Assembly: GCA_026874595.1 (NCBI GenBank)
Contig: CM049311.1
Coordinates: forward strand, 75,208,953 to 75,272,952
DNA from: Sipunculus nudus
Lineage: Eukaryota; Annelida; Sipuncula; Golfingiida; Sipunculidae
Length of the DNA stretch: 64,000 nucleotides
Direction of reading: 5' to 3'
Part shown: in pieces, positions 44,732-58,800 of the stretch
Layout of the letters: each line of letters opens with the position of its first letter
Numbering within the stretch: the stretch's first letter is position 1
Notes under the pieces: model-generated
The model's input: only the letters and a program-made list of their open reading frames with translations
What the model was told of the DNA's origin: nothing
Databases searched by the model: none
Position numbers and translations under genes: made by a program

Positions 44732-46542
44732 AAACCCTGCCCCCAGCGGGTGTGTGACTTATCATCAGCATGCGAGGATAAACTGGTGTTTTTCATGGCG
44801 GGAGTGTAAACATACAGACAGACAGGTACATGTGTACAATAACAAACGTTATATGTCAACCATGTAACATATATAAACGCATATATAAACGGGATCATTG
44901 TCAGCTAGGACAAACACACATACCACACACAGATTTTAGGTGTTAAATTTTATTTGTCCAGTGTTTTGAGTATTTAATCGATAATATTATTCCAAAAAGT
45001 CTTTTACCAAACTGAGGAACACCCAAAAAACACATAATTACTCAATTCATTCGATGCAGTCATTAAATCGTTCATGTTTGTTTATGTTCAGATCTTAGCT
45101 GTTTGATGGAAAACTTATTCATTTACACGCACTTTATATATAAATATATGTGTATATATATCACTTTTATCATCAATGAGTTACATTGAAACAATTCTAT
45201 ACACATTTATTAACCTTAACCAACAGTTGAGGAAAAATACTAAGTCAATTTCATTCATTTATTTTCACTTCTCAATTTCACAAGAAACACTGGCATTTTA
45301 CGGATGTCTTACGCCTCACTTTGGTAATCAGCTCGGACAGTTTGTGAATAAAAAAAAATTCACCATTACAATAATTAAGTTTAAAATGGTTACTTTGCGA
45401 GTACAAACATCCAACAATCATTCATACCAAGCTGTGAGGGGTTGTTATTACAAAATGTGTGAACAAATGTTTTTTTTTTCATGCGCACTTGCAATATTAT
45501 TATTATGTTAAAATAATCATACTAACATCAGTGTGCAATACCGCCGCAGTCTGTAGTTACTAGTTATTGCCACAATAACACAAAGAAAAAAACGCTTAAA
45601 ATATGCACTTTCTTTGTGATATGACCGCTTTGGTGTGAAAAGTTCTGACTGATTAAGTAACAGCCAGTGCAGCTGGGCCGCTTTGTTGTAAAGGCGCCTG
45701 TCGACAAGACCGTATCTTTATTACTGCTAATGTCTGGAACAAAGGAAAAAAACGCAGGGAAGGAAAAATAAAAAAAAGTCCAAAGTCGTCATATTTTCAT
45801 TCATGTGCACTTTCCCCATTGCCCCAATGAAATGGGGGATCACAAGTCTTGATTACACGTGACAGGACTTGAAAGTGAAGCTTGTGTTATTGTTGCCGTA
45901 CTGCTTTATCAGTGATAGAGCGTGTGTAAGCGTCGTAAGATCAGGGGTGATACATTCATGCCTGGTGTCGGGCGCACTTTTCATCACTGGCTTGTATGTC
46001 AAGCCACCTTTCAACTCTGTGAGGGCGTGTGTGAAAAAAAACCCTGTAAGATAAATATATAATATGTATAGGTGTGTAGCTAGAATAGAAAGTTTTACTA
46101 CAAAGTGCATGCCAGATGAAAGTGCGTATAGACAACCCCACGATGTTTATGATCTTTGTTTAACATAAATAGAGATATTAATGCTATATGCACGCTCAAT
46201 GTTTTTTGTAAACTTTCTAGGGAATTAACGCCGTTAAGATTCAGTTATATATTTCTTTCTGTCACCTGTATGGCTAGCTCTGTTACATGTCGATTTTAAG
46301 CACTCTTTCAGTTTGTGCATTGAAGTGATACCTATATTTAACTTTCGCTTTCACATAAATAACGAAACAGATAAACGCATTTACATTAAAATAGACAAAC
46401 GTCTCTACCAGCTGTATACATGCGTCAGTCCTTTATAATTAATACATATGGATGCTCAAAGCTGCATGCGCAGTTGGAAGGACCATGCATGCCTGCATGC
46501 GAACAAGCATATATACATTCTTCTCGCACACTATGATGTAAA
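44732..46542. other. Non-coding interval
   Basis: Open frames up to ~110 codons (45176-45511) show no family resemblance and no splice context; nothing supported. Confidence 0.45.
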
Positions 46543-46543
46543 C

Positions 46544-46544
<1 letters not shown>

Positions 46545-46584
<40 letters not shown>
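46545..46584. repeat. (TA)n microsatellite
   Basis: About 20 TA units. Confidence 0.95.
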
Positions 46585-46586
<2 letters not shown>

Positions 46587-47168
46587 AATCCATATTTTGG
46601 ACACGCATGTATTCCAGCATCAAAAGCCACGAACACATTCACACGCGCAGAGGTGTTCATCAGAAAACTTAAGTTTTGCTTAAAGTTTGATAGTTTGTTA
46701 TAAATATATGGAATATATATCTAACATATATATTGGTTTCTCAAGTTTCTCAAGAAAAACATCCTTGGGGAAAAACATGCTTTAATGTAATAAAAGTAAA
46801 GCTTTTAATTTTAGCTAACGCAAATATACCAAGGTTACGAATGACAGCATGACAAACGGTGTTCTCGTCAGCGGGACATACTTAATTTTATTTACGATCT
46901 TTGAGCAAAGTGAACTGTATTAGCAAATGAAGATAACGCTTAGTTTGGATGATTATATATATATATACACCGGTACTAAAACAATAGACATTTTAGAGAG
47001 AGAGAGAGAGATGCTTCATGGTTAGCTGTCAGTCGAATACAACATGTTAAATACTGTATTTGGTATATTAAGAATAATTATAAATGACAATATTACCTGA
47101 CCGCTGGATTACTCCTAGTCCCGTGAATAAAAATCCTGAAACACAGAAAGGGTTGACAATAACTATAA

Positions 47169-47173
<5 letters not shown>

Positions 47174-47209
<36 letters not shown>
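47174..47209. repeat. (TA)n microsatellite
   Basis: About 18 TA units. Confidence 0.95.
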
Positions 47210-47212
<3 letters not shown>

Positions 47213-47599
47213 CATGGATACCTTCATCATCATTCACCAGACAATGCCACGAACAGGCCATGGACCGATCCTTTAAAAAATATGTCACTTGTGACCGGAA
47301 GGATGATACACAGAACACACACACAGGTACAGTGATGAGTGTATAACACGTTACGTTGACAAATATAACGTCACGTGACCACAAAGCCGCCATGTGCATG
47401 CTCGGGCAAGTGAGTAACGTCCGCATTGCGGGCACATGTGGCTGAATCATGCCGGCATGCTATCGTATCGTTTGCCGTAATTAAAGCGTGTCGTTACATA
47501 ACTTAGAAAACATGTCTGACCAAAAACACCACTTTGAAACGTTTAGAGGTATGATAAAGATAGGGAATATAAACATATCCTTTTGTAGCGTGGCTTCGT

Positions 47600-47617
47600 G
47601 CCCCCGGAGTCGGGGGC
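47600..47617. other. GC-rich perfect hairpin
   Basis: GCCCCCG-GAGT-CGGGGGC, a 7-bp stem with a 4-nt loop in otherwise AT-rich DNA. No T-run follows. Possibly a transposon end; no partner found. Confidence 0.4.
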
Positions 47618-49080
47618 GTCAGCATCTTATCCCCAACGGACCACACACGCAGTCAGCACCTGTTTTCTGGGCAGCCCAAAAACACCACCTACCGCAGTCA
47701 AGTCAGTCCCGCAGACATTCTTACCGCGTTTGTTCGATTGGTCAAATTTCGGAGTTAAAGCTATGTGTAATTGAGGGTGTAATGTAATATTTCTGATTAT
47801 TTTAAATTAGTGTACTTGTATGGACGTATAGGTTTTGATTTAAGGCTAGGTCATCTTGAGTGATATGAATGCACACCTTTTATCTTTATCTAAAAAATTG
47901 TTTAATTTTTGCCGACGCTTACACATAAGTGAGGGACTATTGAAAGACTGCGTTGATGTTACTGACCTCACCTCTATATATGTAGTGTCAGCACTGTCTA
48001 TATATATTATAAGTAAGAGAGACAGACAGAAAGAAGAAGGACATTTTATGTGTCAGCAACTATCAATGATTTATTTACCTTGCTTCTCTAACGATAATTT
48101 AACCTCCTAGTAGATTTAGTAGGTGAAAAACCTTGGTGATGAGCTTTAAAGAATTTGTTATTACAATATAAAGAATTCTAGGGTCTTTGTTGTTTAATTA
48201 ACTAGTATTCAACAACATCACAGATCCGCAGAAAATATTATACGACTTTAACATCTCTGTTGCCACATGGGTCCTATTATACAGACTGCTCGCGGCTGTC
48301 AGGACGGCGGGACGTATATCATTTTTTTCTCAAGGCTACATTTGGATCATTATGCACAGGAAACTCGAGACAAGCAAATAAGAAGTGGCGAGGATGGAAA
48401 TTACAGAAGACATCGTGCAATGTCAAAGATAGGTGTATCGTGTGGTGGTTATACTAAATACCCTTTATGTGTAATTATCTCTCGTGTACGTGAACAGTAT
48501 GTGAAAATATATGATATATTCAGGCTTGTCCCATGGCAGGGTACACGTTCATGAAAAATGCATGGAATATATATGAACACTTCAGGCCAAAAGAGATTGG
48601 TTTCTCGGACACCGCGCGAGAAACCCCTCATCAAATTTCTTATTTTGATTTTAAGTGAACATTTACCGATATATTCAGCTCTAGCAGCTATAAGACATGC
48701 ATGCCTTTTAAGAAAAGAAAATAATAAAATTACGAAAAACTTTGTTTTGTTATGATGTGCTTAACCCGTTTACACACCATCTTTTATCATCTTTTTGTGT
48801 CTAATGATAATATTTTGAAAATTAATATAAAAAATCGCCCTCCCGTGTGATTTCTGAAAAAAAACTGCCCTTTTATCAAAAAAGTTTTCGTGCTGCCCGT
48901 ATTTACATCTATTCATAAATGCAGATTTCTCCCTATTATTCTCTTGTTTGGGAGTGAGAACCAATTTTTCAATAAAGACAAGCTATATAGCCTGTAAGAA
49001 AAAAAAAACACGAATGGTTTACTTGCATTGACTTTAATCGCAAAAGATATCATGTTTGATCAACTCTTCAGACGAAGCTA
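47618..49080. other. Non-coding interval
   Basis: Nothing recognised; frames here are short and without family features. Confidence 0.4.
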
Positions 49081-49262
49081 TATTATATATAATATATATA
49101 TATTATATATATTATATATATTATATATATTATATATTATATAAATAAAAATTAAAAAATAAATATAAATAAATAAATAAATATAAATAAATATAAATTA
49201 TATATAAAATAATATATATATATTTATAAAATATAAATAAAATAATAAATAAATATAAATAA

Positions 49263-49326
<64 letters not shown>
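49081..49326. repeat. AT-only low-complexity tract with (TA)n core
   Basis: ATATATTAT and AAATAAATATAAATA variants leading to a pure (TA)n run at 49266-49326. Confidence 0.9.
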
Positions 49327-49329
<3 letters not shown>

Positions 49330-50216
49330 CTGTTTGGTCATGCATGCATGCCATAACAGTCCCATGCATTCACAATAACCCATTACAACATTTTCTATAC
49401 AAGAGAAATAATTGTCTATTGTCTTTATAGCATGCATGTTGTTGCGGATGTACCTATATTGATGATTATTTAGAAAACACTATATATTGGTGGAATATCA
49501 CATTGCATTGGTAAATTTAAACATGTAAATTTGCGTTTTACCTTTATATCATATATCCGGACAGAAAGGCTGATTTTGTTTATATCTGCTGTATAAAAAG
49601 CTTAAATTCTTAAGTCTAAAGCTCAATATTGCATGATTATATATATACACATTGTTTCAGTTTCTGAATATAAGCTCATCATATTATGAGCAATGATTAA
49701 TGAAATAATTCAACAACTGGCTAATTTTAGCTTTCGTTAACGCTATATTAATTTGTAACATGTCCATACATTGGTTTTACACTCAGTATTTAATATACAG
49801 TATATGGCTTGTATAAGATAGCATCAGTGAACAAAGACCTGGTTCATCATGATACATGCATGCAGTATCTGTTTATTGTATTATAGACTAAATATAACAA
49901 TAAGCACTGTAAAAAAAAAAAACTCCATCTGTGCTCAATAAATCAGCCCTTCACATATAGCGGTTTCTTCGTGAAACAGGCCGGCATTGCTGTATGATGA
50001 TATTGTGAAAATCTGTTTAAAGGGGCCTATTCCGAAAGCTGACGTCCATTAACTGAAAATAATCCCTTAAGCAGTCAAGCACCCTATATTTGTTACACGT
50101 TTATTTTCCATTGTTTGTCAACATTGCTATGTTTCCGAGGTTCCGAGGTTTTATTAATATGTATGCAGAAGAAATCAGAAAGCACATATATTCCAAAGGT
50201 ATAATCCAGGTATACA

Positions 50217-50218
<2 letters not shown>

Positions 50219-50252
<34 letters not shown>
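50219..50252. repeat. (TA)n microsatellite
   Basis: About 17 TA units. Confidence 0.9.
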
Positions 50253-50254
<2 letters not shown>

Positions 50255-51085
50255 CAGGGGCAACTATATAGGATATTGTAAGATGTGCTCAATGCAGGTT
50301 TGCAAAACACAACGCATGGAATAAATTAAAAGAAATTTTTGCCTAAAATAAAGCTAATCAGTTAAATGCTAATATAAAATGGTAAACTTAATGTAAATAA
50401 CATTGTATTTCAAAGTTATTCATACGTAATTACATTTTGGACCGATCATTTCAGAGGCATGGAAAAAACAAAGAATGGCAAATCTGAGGGTTATTGCAGA
50501 GAGTTCAAACACAGTGTTATTTTTTTTGTCCATGCATAAACTACACTCGTGAATCATCCCCAAAACTAAAAATATTTTTTATTTTTCCACGAGAATGAAA
50601 ATTTCGCGTAATGATCGTGCGCCGTCTTTACTTTGTATATAGTTAATTCTTACAAAAGACGCAGGCCATGAGCTGAGCCCTATCGTTAGATATCAGTTTT
50701 TTTATCATTTGGTATATCACAAGATATGATCTTATTTTTCAATATATAATGAACCCGAACAATCAGTGTCGGTCGTCGCTAACAGGTGTCGCTAAGAAGT
50801 GGGTAAATTACTCCACCAGATGTCAGCACAGGTGAATCATTCATTCTGATCCAGACAGATGAACGAACAGTTTCTGCTCCTGAATTCACATCTGTATATC
50901 CATATACTCCTCCTTAATACAACACTCAGCCCTAAACTTTCTTGGAAATCCATAAGAAATATTTTAGATATCATAAGCACAGATTAAAAATTGGATAAAA
51001 CACGTGGAGTTATATAACGAGGTATATGCTTGTAATATAAATATCAACGGTTTCGTTTTCGATGAGAGATGTAAAAGTATATAAG

Positions 51086-51137
<52 letters not shown>

Positions 51138-51138
51138 T
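51086..51138. repeat. (TA)n microsatellite, one interruption
   Basis: Two TA runs separated by ACA. Confidence 0.9.
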
Positions 51139-51963
51139 TATGGTGCTAGTTCCTCATTTGTAAGCGCTTCGTCCTTGGATAAAACTGCATCTTTGCATGC
51201 GTATTTTGTCGTTACATAGGACAGCCTCTACGGATCGTATTACCCTCAAGTATGTTGTGGTCATTCCAAATACTGTGTGAAGGAGCATGTGATATAAAAA
51301 AATGGCATTCAAGGTCCAGGTTTATAATAACTGGCTTAAAACCAGATGCTAGATGATAATTCTGGCCACGTTACTGAGGCGTGAAGTATGCAAAGGTCGC
51401 GGGACCTCATGACGAAAATGACATGGTCAGGAATTGCGTACAAACCTGTGTGTGATTGGCTATGATTCATGTGACCGTCTTACTCATCCAAATGATTATT
51501 AGTAATTTCATACCACAGTTCGTGCGACCTGTCACCTCACACACAAGTTTCTGTATTGCATTTGATGACATCCTTTGTCGGGCTGACAGATGGGGTATAT
51601 ATTGTTACAAGTCTAGCCACATATATATGCAATTTTATTTAAGCTCTGCCTCGACCCTCACTGGCCGTGCATTTGATGCTTATACAAATATGTACTTAAA
51701 GTTCATTTTACTACCCTGTAATATGGTTTCTCCTTGTTGTATGACGGTGACACAGCGCATGGACATGCGGTTACTCCAATATACGCACATCGCACACAGT
51801 GCCACACTAAGGCATGTCACAATACGCGCATACCGACACGATCCTGCGCGCTCATGTCCTGACCATCCGAGTGCGTGCATGCGCGAGTTACATTTATTAA
51901 ATATACTGTAGTGTCCACCCATGGAGACTATATATAGTCGTGACAAACAGATTCATCAAATGC

Positions 51964-52003
<40 letters not shown>

Positions 52004-52028
52004 TCGTATATATGTATATATATATATA
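51964..52028. repeat. Interrupted (TA)n microsatellite
   Basis: Runs at 51967-52000 and 52009-52028. Confidence 0.9.
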
Positions 52029-52268
52029 GTGGACGGAATCGGTTGAAAAAAAAAAAACATTCGGTGACTGAAAGATAGAAAAGACCGATAATCGATTATT
52101 TATCGATTATTTTATGTACCATGCATCTACTTTACATAAGGTCTGTACCATGACATTAAACCGAATAAATTCAGTACGACTTTTATCAAGAACCGCCGAA
52201 TACGCCAATATCTATAAATACACCATATTATAAATATTTGTATTATTTGATGTTATGTTGTGATGTTT

Positions 52269-52369
52269 GGGGGGGGGGGGGGGGGGGTGGAATAAAATGT
52301 CCCATGAACATGGCTTTTCGTATGCAAAATATAATGATGATGTATTTTAACATACCCCCCCCCCCCCCT
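52269..52369. repeat. Poly-G and poly-C tracts facing each other
   Basis: A G-run at about 52269-52287 and a C-run at 52354-52368, 85 bp apart, able to pair as a hairpin. Confidence 0.75.
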
Positions 52370-53165
52370 CCCTGCGAGCCTGGTCGTCTATCCCGTATAC
52401 AGATAAATCTGGTAAATATAGGGTCACGCTTGGACAGATATAATTACCTGCTCTTGTAAACGTTGGGACCCGCTTATCTTCAAATTGTTTAAAAGAAACA
52501 CCGAGTTTAACGAGGAAAAGCTAGTCCGCTTTCGGTTATATGACCTATGCTGGTCCTGTTTTCTGACTGCACGCAGTGTCATGGGCTTAAGTTACTCATA
52601 ATCTATATATGATGTTCAGCTAAGCCGGGTCTTTGTAGCTGCATTAATTTGTTTACATAAGGATACCAATCAGTGAACATACAGTGTATTAAATATCATA
52701 TGACGAGACCAGAGGCACACGCCGTTACTCGTCTCGTGAAGTATTCAGAGCTGTAGAAAACATCCGTGAAAGAATATATTGTACACGTATACTATGATTA
52801 AAGCATTGGGCGTGGTCCAAAAATGCGTTATTCCGCTTTACCTTTGCCACAAACTCTCCCCGCAGATAAATTATATCCTGCATGCCGTCCTCCGAGTACT
52901 TTCATGTCAAAGACACTCGACACATAAACAAACCCTGTAGGCGGTAATAGAAGCATTAAATGGGGCCCCTCCCGTTCTTGCTGTTCAAACAGTTCTTATA
53001 GCACTCATACAACTTGTTTTCCCTTACTATGAGTTGCTTTTCATCTGGTTTATACAATTATCTCATTACAAGAACACAGGATTAACAGGATTATTTCTCC
53101 CAGTTTCTCAAATCTGCCCTCTTGCGTACACACTTTGCAAAGCCTTTGTTATTTAGCCTGTTTTT

Positions 53166-53351
53166 CTCAGAACCAAGGCCTCACTGCTGAGGAGTTTTAC
53201 AAGAAGATATAATGCAGCCAAGAAAACGATCTTTTTCAAACTTATTGCTTTTTTAGCACTCTCACTTTTTATCCCTTCTACTTCTGTGGAGTGCGAGAGA
53301 GGTTTCAGATCACAGTATAACATTAAAACTGCCTCGCGCAATATCGTTTAA
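53166..53351 (+). pseudogene. hAT-type transposase C-terminal fragment
   Basis: A 61-codon + frame ending in TAA (53349-53351) contains LALSLFIPSTSVECERGFRS followed by QYNIKTASRNIV. This is the hAT C-terminal dimerisation signature (hydrophobic run, P-x-S-S-x-E-x-E-R-x-F, then x-I-K-T-x-x-R-N), closest in style to domesticated or DUF4371-type hAT proteins. The rest of the transposase, including the DDE core, is not visible upstream, and no terminal repeats were found. The antisense frame 53153-53341 is a shadow. Confidence 0.65.
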
Positions 53352-55308
53352 CAGTTAAAAAAGTGAACAGTTTAATATTCAAGGCAGTGGTGCAACATTT
53401 TTTCTCACTTTGTTTTTTTAGTTGATGCATTCATATTTGGATTTATTATATTTATTCACACATCGCACATATGTTGCCAATCACTTAAGGGAAAAACTAA
53501 TTGATTTTTGTTTACAGATGATGAACTACTTTTATGACTGATTAATTTGATTCGTGGCTCTCATTACTAAAGGAAACCCTCTGTTTTTGGGTAATCACCT
53601 TAAGCGATGCAGATTAAAATTATTCACAAATTGATTGTTAGGTGATAATGCCTATTGGAAGTAATTAGTTAAGATCCAAATTAACATTTTTTCTACACAT
53701 AATTCTAGAAAGAATTTATGTCAAAGGTCAAAATCTTATAGAAGGAAAGACTGATCAACTGGTTATAAACTTTACATTTATTTTAAACTTCATCATATCT
53801 GGAGCTTGTCATAACCCTGAGCCCCGATAAATGACAGGAAATAAATATGATCCCCTTGTTTATCATTAAGAGTTAGAAATATATATGTTTAAATGTTTTC
53901 CCGCACATAGATACAGTTGAGAAGACACAGGGCATTTAAAAAGGAGGATTTGACCTCGGTATGAGCGACCTTGACCTTCTCAGGGTCTAATTTGGCTAAA
54001 ACTCATATAAATGATTCTTCAATAGTGATTTTTCCTGATAATATGCTTTCATATTGCCACAGTCTGTTATGAATGAGCTAAGGCAAACAACCTATGCCCG
54101 AAGGGTCGTAGTGGCACGCTTAATTCACGCGTCCCTAAACACAAAGACCGATATAAACACCCTCCTATCTAATATCAGTAATTTTATCTGCCACGCGATC
54201 TGTCGTATCAATAAAATAGCGACACTCGAGCCGCCATGCTAGTTACCAGGGTGATTTAATGCGAAACTGTAACTCAAGAACTCCAAACCGACAGGATGCC
54301 GAAAGAACCAAGTATAACACTTGCACGCCCTGTAAATGTTAAAGCTTAATTTACCTCTTGCCGTATTGCCGAGGTCGATACATAGGTGTTTGTGACTCCA
54401 AAATTACTACCTTGAATGATTCTCTTTGGAACTCCCGGAGTTGGCAGGTATTGAAAAGTTACTTTTAAATAGGCGCTCTATAATAATGACAGGGTGTATA
54501 GTTAAAAGCGCACAGCGTGTACCACATGTGCACGTCCCTGTTTCCGCTCCCCTTTGACATAAATTAATAGACCTGTCTACTGCAGGTGCCTAGGCTTCCT
54601 TACAGCCTTCTCTGTAATCATCAACACTTATTAAATTCGTCGCGTGCCTGGCCTTCTTTAATACTATACCGCATCTTGCGTTTTATATGAATATAAGCAG
54701 CTATCAAATAGGAGCGCGGGAAGAACGCCCCCCCCCCCCCCATAGTGATTACTTGTTAGAACCTCTTGTGTACATTGATGACCTTTCTTTTTGGTACTTC
54801 CGTCAATAAGTTCGGCCGAGGATATGTTTTGCCTATACTCTTCTGCCCGTCTCTATGTTTGTGTGTATGCCTATTAAAACCTGCAGTTGAACTCTGTATA
54901 ATATATGCTCCCGAGCTAGCAGTGTATTCAGCTTAATTGAATCTTCACTTAAAATTTGACAGTTTTGCTATCGTACTTAACTACCACTTCATTCGCATGA
55001 TGTCATTTTTCTTAAAACTTGCTAGGCTTTGATGATTTTTGGTGTATTAATTATATTTCTAAAAAGTATCTGTATGTGCTTAAATAAAGTTTATATTACA
55101 TGGATTGTACAATTAGATACCGAATACGAGGCTCTCTCCATTCATGGCTCGGATGTGTTAGTCTGTAGTCTGTAGCGGTGGAGCGGACCTTCCATGGACC
55201 CGCCACTGCAACCCCTCTATGGCTCATATAACAACTGAGGAACCCAGGTCACCACCGAAAAGAGCCCAGCGTGTTCCCACTGGGCTGCCCAGGCCCCTTC
55301 ATGTCGTT

Positions 55309-55313
<5 letters not shown>
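53352..55313. other. Non-coding interval
   Basis: Nothing recognised; a C-run lies at 54728-54740. Confidence 0.4.

Positions 55314-55360
<47 letters not shown>
55314..55360. repeat. (TA)n microsatellite
   Basis: About 23 TA units. Confidence 0.95.
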
Positions 55361-55364
<4 letters not shown>

Positions 55365-57590
55365 AAAAGCATGTTTTCTTAGCGAGCATATAGCACTCAA
55401 TGCTTTAACAGGATATGGTCAGCTTAGCTGTCTGACGGATCAGAGTCACAACCCTCGGTTTCGCGTGATCGGTTCATCAGGTACGTATTGCCGGTATATT
55501 ATACCGGGTTCCCATGCACGCCATGATTTCATCTGACACAGTGGTAAAGGTGTGGGTCACGTGACAGCGTGCTCATCGTCGTTACTATGATTGCCGATGC
55601 AACACACGTACAGGTTACATAATGGCACCATTTCGTGAAACATTCTGAATGCAGGCAAAGTCTGTCTGTGAGTGGTATCAACACTCTTCCCTGCGTGACA
55701 ACATGTGATATAAGACGGTATATTTATATGACCATCTGTCATATCATGGATCGAGTGATTACAAGGTGACTAGTTCCCTACTCTTATTTATGCGTATATG
55801 ACACTGGCTCTGTATGTGCTTGTCACGAATTAAACTATACTCCATAAGGTGATGATGCCACAAAAAGGTTGCCAAAAGACGGCGCCCCTGGCATACATGG
55901 TGGTTTCGGCCAGTTAATAGTTACCCTGATTATAATGTTTCAGCAAATGGAACAACAATATAGGCTATTATATACCGAAACAACCCCATTTTGTGTTTGT
56001 GTGTGTGTTTTTACGAAAAAACATTTTGTGCAATATCAGGAAGAAAAATAATGATTTTCCCGCTGTGTACTGTCAACTTTTAGGCACAACTGGAATTTCG
56101 ACATTCATAATAGCTTCAGTAACTTAAAGGTACGGGATTTTCAGTAAAAACTTCATATGCAAGATCAAATTTTGTTCTTTTGATGGCAAACCGTCAAATA
56201 GTTTACTTTAAAGTAGCGAGGAGGAAGCTGAGGCTGCTTAGTATATGCATGTATATACTGTATATAATATAAACAAACAAACGTTAAGGGACCTATTCAA
56301 ATAACAGGTATGTTTAATATGTTATGGCACCTTCCAATATTTCGTTCTTTAACCGTTTGTTTACTCCTGTACACAAGTGGTAAAAAGCATGTATCTGGCC
56401 CGATCAGTGGTGCGAAATTAAAACATGGCGCCCACGCCGCCTGGGAAGAGCACCACGTGACATTATGCAATGAAGATTTTAAATCTTCCATTTGGTGTTT
56501 CAACTGTTTTGGAGTATTCGCGCATGGTCGGCCATTCCTGTTATATATATTAAACAGACAAGCATGGACCGTGTTTACTTAAACAGAGGAGCATAACAAC
56601 TTATGAAAATCGATTATGAGCCAGTGTACCGGGATGGGTTTGCAGCAAAAATGAACTAATGGCGTGAGATGGTGAATGCATTTATTATTGCAAGTGTTTA
56701 TATACCATAAATCAGGAGTATAGATGTAGTGCAAGAAGTTTCATTGCATGGAAAAATGCACGATATTAGATCAAGCAGCACCCAAAATAAGAATAGTGTA
56801 GGCATAGGCGTCATTTATTTTTAAATGTGTGGGGATGACTCGTAGTGGGAGGCTAATCAAAGTTGGGACAACTTTTTCTATAAACACACACACACACACA
56901 CACACTGTAATTCTTATAATAAATATTTAATTTCCAAAATCTAAATATTACTCTTTGAATGGCGGTGGGAGGGGGAGGGATGATTACATTGACCCCCCCC
57001 CCCCTTGCTAAAACGTAAGGGGTGGGGGTGGGGGGGGGGCAGATATACCCTCCATCCCAACTGTATTGATGTCTCTGGGTGAAGGTTATTCCCATGAAAT
57101 GAATCAGCACTAAGTGAACCATGTCATTTGAATATATACGAATCCGCAACTAGTAAATGTATCAAACTTAATCAGTGGTATATAAAGATTCACACGGTTA
57201 GAACATTGAAGGAGTGAAAATGGAGATATATTTCTCCATATGTGTATTTGCATGTGTGTCTTTCTTATTAATAATATATAAGTTACTTCCTAATAAGCAA
57301 AGGTATATAGCTATACCTGCATGCCTTGGTCTGTTTTATGTTATAACCAAGGAATTAGAAAAGTAAGATCACAAATGCATTTCCGCGAACGTATTATATA
57401 CTATTGTTAATCAAACGTACATTTATACAACTATATTATTATAATCTTGTCTATATTGCATTGCTGTATAAACAATTCGTAGAATATATAGAATGCCTAA
57501 GGTATTCTTGCATATAGAGGAACCCCTTTGAACTGCAGGTCACTCTGACCACCTCTGAGTGGTCAGCGGGGTCAAAAGGTGGAAGAAGTA
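55361..57590. other. Non-coding interval with homopolymers
   Basis: (AC)n at 56883-56904, C- and G-runs at 56993-57040. The 90-codon frame 56310-56582 has no features I recognise. Confidence 0.4.
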
Positions 57591-57854
57591 AGATTGATAA
57601 ATAACCAGTGCCTGTTGCTGGACAGCGCCCTCGTGACCAGCAGACTGGACAGTGACGACAGGAGGCGTCAGGCTGTCACCAGGACTTGACGACGAGCAGC
57701 AATCTATAGACAACCTGATACCATTTAGTCTGGATTTGCAGATAGTTGACGGCGTGTCCTGGGCCTTTGGTCTAGTGTACCTCCTCTCTGGTTCTGCTGA
57801 GGGTCATAACTACCTTTCCATGTATATGTACCTGCTGTTTGACTTTGCGGACTT

Positions 57855-58800
57855 CTTACTGGGCCCCTGTACTTCCTCTATATACCTGCATGCAGTATAG
57901 GTCTGTTGACGTATAACTGGACCCCTTCTTCCTCTTTATATCTCTCTTCTTCTTTGGAATTCCTGTTTTTAGCTCAGCTGACTTAAAGTCATCTGAGCTA
58001 TAGTGATCACTTTTTGTCCGTCGTCCGTCTGTCCGTCTTGGCGTCCGTCTGTCCGTTAACTAGGCACAAATCGTAACCATTGGGCCTGGAATCTTCTAAC
58101 TTGACATCCAGGGAGGTCCATGAAGAATATCCTTGGAAACCTGAACTCAGGTCTCTCGTTCCAATATCCTGCAAGCTATTGTACTTTAAATACCCCTCAG
58201 AATAATATAAAAATTGATACAAAACCCCCAGTGTCCGATCAACTACTGCATTCATCACCATGAATCTTTGCATGCACATTCTTCATGGAGTGTTTCATCA
58301 GTTCCTGCAGACTGGTGGTGCCACTTGGAATTTTTCTTCAATTTTTTTTACGCATTTTCTTTTAGATTTTTTTAGACCTTCAAAGATGGTTATAGAATTG
58401 AACCTAGAATCTTCTTACTTGACATCGAGGGAGGTCAATGAAAAATCTCCTTGGAAACCTAAAATTAGGTCGCTGTTACCCATATCCTCTGAGCTATGCT
58501 TCAGTTGAATGTGGATACCATCTACAAAATTTGGCAATCATATGATAAATTCTTTTTTGTAAATGTCTTCCTAGTCAGCTGAGCTCCATGACCTTTGGGT
58601 CACTTGTTATATATACTACGGGAACATGGCTCTGCATGTGGACGGATAACGGGGCCCTTCCTTCCTCCATACTAGTATACCTGCATGCTCTATGGCTCTA
58701 GCTGTGGATATATTACGGGGCCCTTTCTACCTCTATTTACCTGTACATTGTTTGGCTCAGGGGACGTATATAACTGGGCAGTGTCTTATACTCTTATACA
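57855..58800 (+). repeat. Degenerate ~75-bp minisatellite, split by a family B element
   Basis: Phrases like GGGCCCYT, CTCTATATACCTG, CATG..., TATGGCTCT and GGATATA-ACGGGGCCC recur at about 57858, 57920, 58652, 58717 and 58775. The array is interrupted by 57967-58608. Its pyrimidine-rich frames give spurious ORFs. Confidence 0.55.
57967..58608 (+). mobile_element. Family B element, copy 2
   Basis: Begins TTTTAGCTCAG with the 31-nt near-palindrome (57970-58000). The linker TATAGTGATCAC (57999-58010), a (GTCC)n tract (58015-58055) and about one and a half core units follow, and it ends GGTCACTTGTT (58598-58608). Opposite orientation to copy 1 and a third of its length because it has fewer core units. 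Confidence 0.75.

Noticed and set aside
45176-45511. 111-codon + frame
   Set aside because: No domain, AT-driven composition, no supporting context.
51456-51911. 151-codon + frame
   Set aside because: The longest non-TIL frame outside repeats, but no recognisable domain, no codon-use signal I could see and no splice or promoter context. Probably chance.
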